From: Cellulomonas avistercoris
Lineage (GTDB): Bacteria; Actinomycetota; Actinomycetes; Actinomycetales; Cellulomonadaceae
Assembly (NCBI RefSeq): GCF_014836445.1
Contig: NZ_JACSQV010000004.1
Span: 62,001-126,000, forward strand
Direction: 5' to 3'
Length of the DNA stretch: 64,000 nt
Below the pieces are notes generated by a model that did not search any database, was not told the origin of the DNA, and worked only from the letters and a program-made list of their open reading frames with translations. Shown here piece after piece: positions 60,480-64,000 of the stretch (positions are counted from its first letter, which is position 1; every line of letters begins with the position of its first letter). The position numbers and the translations under genes were made by a program.

Positions 60480-60599
60480 TGTCATCCTGCCCGCCGGGAA
60501 TCGTGAGCCACGTCATTCCCGCGCCGCAATTCTGACGTGCCGTCATCTCGTTTGTCGAGAGCGTCGGACGCGATCGGCGCGGTCCGGCCGGCGGCGCGC

Positions 60600-62078
60600 T
60601 CAGGACGCGTCGGGACGGGCGTCGGCGAGCAGCGCACGCGCCGCCGCCCGTGCGTCGGGGACCACCGAGGCGAGCCCGTTGCCCGCCGACCAGGCCCCGC
60701 ACACCGCGACCCCCGGCATCGCCTCGACGGCCTGCCGCACCGCGGCCACCGCCGCCCGGTGCCCGGCGCTCGGGCGGGGCAGCGACTGCGTCCACCGCAC
60801 GACCGCCGACCCGTGCAGCGCGTCGCGACCCAGCGGCACGCCGAGCAGCGTCGCGGCGTCCCGCAGCGCGAGGTCGACGAGCGCGTCACCCGTCGGCAGG
60901 ACGTCGCCGCGCGCCTCGTCGCCCGCGCGCCCGTACGACAGCCGCACGACGTGCCGGCCCGCCCCTGCCGCCCGCGCGACCCAGCCCCACTTGGCGCTCG
61001 CGTGCGTGAGGGCCTTGGCGCGCACGTCGTCGGTGCCCCGCCCCACGAGGACGCCCGTGCCGCGCGGCGCGGCGTCCAGCGCGGGCTCGTCGAGCACCAG
61101 CGTGACGAGCGTGACGGGTGCCCCGTCGTCGAGCCGCACGTCGCGCAGGTCCGCACCGTCGAGCCCGTCGAGGAGACCCGCGGCGCCCGGCGTGGCCAGG
61201 ACCAGGCGCTGCGTGCGCAGGTCGCGCGACGGCCGCGGCGGGTCGTGGCGGTCCCGCGTCCCGAGCGCGAGGGTGCCGTCCGCCGCGCGGGTCACCGACT
61301 CGGCGCGGGTGCGGGTCAGCACCACGCCGCCGTGCGCGGTGACGTCGGCGACGAGCGCGTCGACCAGCCGGTGCACACCGCCCGCGACGCCCTCGACCGC
61401 GGTGCCCGCCGGGGCCGACGCCCGCAGCCGGCGCACCGCCCGCGCGAGCGACCCGCCGGACGCGGCGAGCGCCTCGCGCAGCCCCGGCGCGGCCGCCTCC
61501 ACCGCGAGGTCGTCGGGGTCGGCCGCGTGCACGCCGCCGACGACGGGCTGCACCAGCCGCGTCACCACCGCGTCGCCCATGCGGGCGCGCACCAGGGCGC
61601 CGAGCGTCGGGGCGTCGGCGCCCACGCGCGCGGGCAGGACGAGGTCGAGCGCGGCCCGCGCGGCACCCGCCGTGCCGAGCGTGCGCCGCACGTCGGGCGC
61701 CAGCGGGTAGGCCGGCACGCCCAGCAGCCCGGTGCGCGGCAACGGGCCGTCGCCGCTGGTCAGGTGCGTCCAGGCACCCCGTGGCTCGGGCGCCACGACG
61801 TCGTCCCCGAGGCCCAGCTCGCCCAGCAGCGCGGCCACCGAGCCGCCGCGCGTCGCGTAGGAGTCGGCGCCCGCGTCGAGCCGCAGGCCCGCGACGTCGT
61901 GCCCGCGGACCGCGCCGCCGGGGGCCTCGCGCTCGTCGAGCACGAGCGTGCGCAGGCCCGCGCGCGCCAGCTCGCGCGCCGCGACGAGCCCCGCGACACC
62001 CGCCCCGACGACGACGGCCTCCCACCCCGACGAGCCCGTGCCCGCCGGGTCGGGGCCCTGCGCGACGTCCCGGCTCAC
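60600..62078 (-). CDS. hemY: Coproporphyrinogen III/protoporphyrinogen oxidase (HemY/CgoX)
   Basis: A 492-residue FAD enzyme. The dinucleotide site is VVVGAGVAGLVAARELARAG, then VLDEREAPGGAVRG and GLRLDAGADSYATRGG. A GVHRLVDAL helix and the C-terminal FAD segment VAVCGAWSAGNGLASVV are typical. In Actinobacteria this oxidase makes coproporphyrin III in the coproporphyrin-dependent heme pathway (family knowledge). The GTG overlaps the hemE stop. Confidence 0.92.
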   Translation of the reverse strand: MSRDVAQGPDPAGTGSSGWEAVVVGAGVAGLVAARELARAGLRTLVLDEREAPGGAVRGHDVAGLRLDAGADSYATRGGSVAALLGELGLGDDVVAPEPRGAWTHLTSGDGPLPRTGLLGVPAYPLAPDVRRTLGTAGAARAALDLVLPARVGADAPTLGALVRARMGDAVVTRLVQPVVGGVHAADPDDLAVEAAAPGLREALAASGGSLARAVRRLRASAPAGTAVEGVAGGVHRLVDALVADVTAHGGVVLTRTRAESVTRAADGTLALGTRDRHDPPRPSRDLRTQRLVLATPGAAGLLDGLDGADLRDVRLDDGAPVTLVTLVLDEPALDAAPRGTGVLVGRGTDDVRAKALTHASAKWGWVARAAGAGRHVVRLSYGRAGDEARGDVLPTGDALVDLALRDAATLLGVPLGRDALHGSAVVRWTQSLPRPSAGHRAAVAAVRQAVEAMPGVAVCGAWSAGNGLASVVPDARAAARALLADARPDAS

Positions 62079-63139
62079 AACGTGTGGACCAGCTGCACGA
62101 GCCGTGTCAGCACGGCCGGGTCCGTGTCCGGCGGCACGCCGTGGCCGAGGTTCACGACGTGCCCCGGCGCCGCCGCGCCGCGGCGGACGACGTCGCGCAC
62201 GTGCGCCTCGAGGACGTCCCAGGGCGCAGCCAGCAGCGCGGGGTCGACGTTGCCCTGCAGCGGTGTCGCGCCACCGAGCCGCGCCGACGCCTCGTCGAGC
62301 GGCACGCGGTAGTCGACGCCCATGACGTCGGCGCCGGCGTCGCGCATCGCGACGAGCAGCTCGCCCGTCGCGACGCCGAAGTGCACGGTCCGCACGCCCA
62401 GCGCGCTCGCCTGCGCGAGCACGCGCGCCGACGCGGGCGCGCAGTGCGCCGCGTAGTCGGCCAGCGACAGCGCGCCGGCCCATGAGTCGAACAGCTGCGC
62501 CGCGCTGGCACCCGCCGTGACCTGCGCGGCGAGGAACGCGCCCGTCACCTCGGCCGTCCAGTCCATGAGCGCGGACCACGCGGCCGGGTCGGCGTGCATG
62601 AGGCGGCGCGCGGCGAGGTGGTCGCGCGACGGCCCGCCCTCGACCAGGTACGCGGCGAGCGTGAAGGGCGCGCCCGCGAACCCGACGAGCGGCGTGCGGT
62701 CGAGCTGCGCGACGGTCCGCTCGACGCCCGCGGTGACCGGTGCGAGGCGCGCGGCGTCCAGCGGGCCGAGGTCGCGCAGGCGCGCGACGTCGTCGAGCGT
62801 GCGCACGGGCGAGGCGATCACGGGGCCCGTGCCGGGCACGATCTCGACGTCGACGCCGACCAGCTTGAGCGGCACGACGATGTCGGAGAAGAAGACCGCG
62901 GCGTCGACGCCGTGGCGGCGCACGGGCTGCAGCGTGATCTCGGAGGCCAGGTCCGGGTCGAGGCACGCGTCGAGCATCGCGGTGCCGGCGCGCGACGCGC
63001 GGTACTCGGGGAGCGACCGTCCGGCCTGGCGCATGAACCAGACCGGAAGACGCTCGGGACGGGTCCCGGAATACGCCGTCACCAGCGCGGAATCACCGGT
63101 GCGGCCGTCGAGGAGCGGATGGTGTGGGGTAAGACTCAC
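62075..63139 (-). CDS. hemE: Uroporphyrinogen decarboxylase
   Basis: A 354-residue TIM-barrel enzyme making coproporphyrinogen III. Hallmarks are PVWFMRQAGRSLPEYR, VFFSDIVVPLKLVG, GFAGAPFTLAAYLVEGG and NLGHGVPPDTDP. Two starts are possible: GTG at 63139, which has a CACAAT -10-like box seven bases upstream (leaderless), or ATG at 63160. It overlaps hemY by four bases and diverges from hemA. Confidence 0.94.
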   Translation of the reverse strand: MSLTPHHPLLDGRTGDSALVTAYSGTRPERLPVWFMRQAGRSLPEYRASRAGTAMLDACLDPDLASEITLQPVRRHGVDAAVFFSDIVVPLKLVGVDVEIVPGTGPVIASPVRTLDDVARLRDLGPLDAARLAPVTAGVERTVAQLDRTPLVGFAGAPFTLAAYLVEGGPSRDHLAARRLMHADPAAWSALMDWTAEVTGAFLAAQVTAGASAAQLFDSWAGALSLADYAAHCAPASARVLAQASALGVRTVHFGVATGELLVAMRDAGADVMGVDYRVPLDEASARLGGATPLQGNVDPALLAAPWDVLEAHVRDVVRRGAAAPGHVVNLGHGVPPDTDPAVLTRLVQLVHTL

Positions 63140-63146
63140 ACCTCGG

Positions 63147-63178
63147 ATTGTGCCGGACATTTCCCGGGATGATTCAAT
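63147..63178. promoter_or_regulatory. Interlocked divergent hemE/hemA promoters
   Basis: On the minus strand TTGAAT (63172-63177) and CACAAT (63147-63152), 19 bases apart, could serve hemE. On the plus strand TTGTGC (63148-63153) and TTCAAT (63173-63178), also 19 apart, could serve hemA. Each -10 overlaps the other gene's -35. Both TSS predictions fall at the GTG starts, suggesting leaderless mRNAs. The 19-base spacing is long, so this is tentative. Confidence 0.35.
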
Positions 63179-63186
63179 CGGTTCCC

Positions 63187-64000
63187 GTGGTGCTCCTGTC
63201 TCTCGTCGCGAGCCACCACTCCCTCGACCTGACCGTGCTGGAGCGTCTGCAGTCGGACGTCCACGCCGTGGGCAGGGAGCTCGTCGCCGCGACCAACGCC
63301 GTGACCGGTGCCGTCGTCCTCGCGACGTGCAACCGGTTCGAGCTGTACCTGGACGTCGACGACACCGCCCACACCCCCCGCGCCCGCCACGCCGTCGCGC
63401 AGGCCGTCGCCTCCCGCTCGGGCTACAGCGTCGACGACGTGGCCGAGCAGCTGCACCCGCTCGTCGGCGCCGACGCGAGCGAGCACCTGTTCGCGGTCGC
63501 CGCGGGGCTCGACTCGATGGTCGTGGGGGAGCGTGAGATCGCCGGCCAGGTGCGCCGGGCCCTGACCACCGCGCGCCGCGACGGCACGACGACGTCCACG
63601 CTCGAGGCGCTCTTCCAGGCCGCCTCGCGGGCCTCGCGCGCGGTCGAGAAGTCGACGGGCCTGGGCTCCACGGGCCGGTCGGTCGTCGGGGTCGCGCTCG
63701 ACCTCGCCGCACGCACCCTCCCGCAGGCCGACGGCGAGGTCGACTGGTCGGCCGTGCGCTGCGTGCTGGTCGGCACCGGCTCCTACGCCGGGGCCAGCCT
63801 CGCCGCCCTCAAGGCCCGGGGTGTGCGCGACGTGCGCGTGTTCTCGCCCAGCGGGCGGGCTGCGCCGTTCGCGTCCGCGCGCGGGGTCCGGGCGCTGCCG
63901 GCCGGGGCCGACCTCCTCGCCGAGGTCGCACGGACCGACCTCGTCGTCGCGTGCTCCGGTGCGGCGGGTGCCGTGCTCGGCGTCGAGGCGCTCGCCGCCG
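63187..64000 (+). CDS. hemA: Glutamyl-tRNA reductase, 5-prime part
   Basis: The gene runs off the window; about 271 codons are seen. The nucleophile is in LATCNRFELY, the substrate box MVVGEREIAGQVRRAL, and the NADPH-binding domain starts at VRCVLVGTGSYAG. It makes glutamate-1-semialdehyde, the HemL substrate. The glycine of the usual GxG motif in the Rossmann domain is followed by SYAG, slightly atypical. Start at GTG 63187 (VVLLSLVASHHSLDLTVL) or ATG 63169. Confidence 0.93.
   Translation, partial: MVLLSLVASHHSLDLTVLERLQSDVHAVGRELVAATNAVTGAVVLATCNRFELYLDVDDTAHTPRARHAVAQAVASRSGYSVDDVAEQLHPLVGADASEHLFAVAAGLDSMVVGEREIAGQVRRALTTARRDGTTTSTLEALFQAASRASRAVEKSTGLGSTGRSVVGVALDLAARTLPQADGEVDWSAVRCVLVGTGSYAGASLAALKARGVRDVRVFSPSGRAAPFASARGVRALPAGADLLAEVARTDLVVACSGAAGAVLGVEALAA

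Overview
The window is very GC-rich (visibly above 70 percent) with strong G/C third-position bias, GTG starts and 4-base ATGA/GTGA gene overlaps. Its contents (NarGHJI nitrate reductase, CsoR copper control, HemY-type heme branch, SipW-type secretion, BTAD regulator, PadR/ArsR switches) suggest a facultatively anaerobic actinobacterium. A Cellulomonas-like member of the Micrococcales is my best guess. No rRNA, tRNA, phage, transposase or CRISPR array is visible; this looks like ordinary chromosome.

Layout: 1-3.1 kb holds the tail of an ABC ATPase, a TetR regulator, a quinone-oxidoreductase-like enzyme, a DUF2975/HTH pair and a methyltransferase. 3.1-7.5 kb (minus strand) holds a GH13 amylase, a class II amidotransferase, a variant phosphofructokinase and a BTAD (SARP-like) regulator. 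7.8-8.9 kb is an unrecognised three-gene operon of small proteins. 9.1-10.4 kb holds a YnfA protein and a frameshifted ASCH-like gene. 10.4-16.0 kb (minus) is a surface-fibre-like locus: two proteins with SipW-type signal peptides, a SipW-like signal peptidase, a sortase, a two-component system and an LAxTG-ended lipoprotein. A 12-base motif, GGGTTTTCCCTA, lies upstream of its first and last genes. 16.3-19.8 kb holds an SRPBCC/ArsR pair, a frameshifted DUF3995-like gene, a serine hydrolase and a DMT transporter. 19.9-28.2 kb is narK-narGHJI. 28.3-33.9 kb holds transporters, regulators, aroD, an RsbW-like ATPase and a luciferase-like oxidoreductase. 33.9-40.9 kb holds an acetyltransferase, a penicillin-binding protein, an aldo/keto reductase, a bacteriophytochrome fused to a SpoIIE phosphatase and an acyltransferase. 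40.9-41.7 kb holds csbD and a stand-alone c-di-GMP-I riboswitch driving a 45-residue protein. 41.7-50.6 kb holds a flippase/pseudokinase membrane protein, several membrane proteins, a regulator-ABC exporter operon and an SPFH/ribbon-helix-helix pair. 50.8-54.1 kb is csoR-copZ-copA. 54.2-55.8 kb holds an Rrf2 regulator and a TauE/SafE permease. 55.9-64.0 kb is a heme cluster: hemC-hemD-hemB-hemL and hemE-hemY on the minus strand, with hemA leaving divergently at the edge.

Two themes run through the window. One is signalling: nearly every small regulator has a clear inverted-repeat operator beside it, and there is a c-di-GMP riboswitch and a light-sensor phosphatase. The other is a set of short palindromic elements flanked by C-rich or G-rich tracts. 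They sit between genes and also in frame inside hemD, copA and a DMT transporter gene. The fibre-like secretion locus, the riboswitch unit and these dispersed elements are the parts most worth follow-up.
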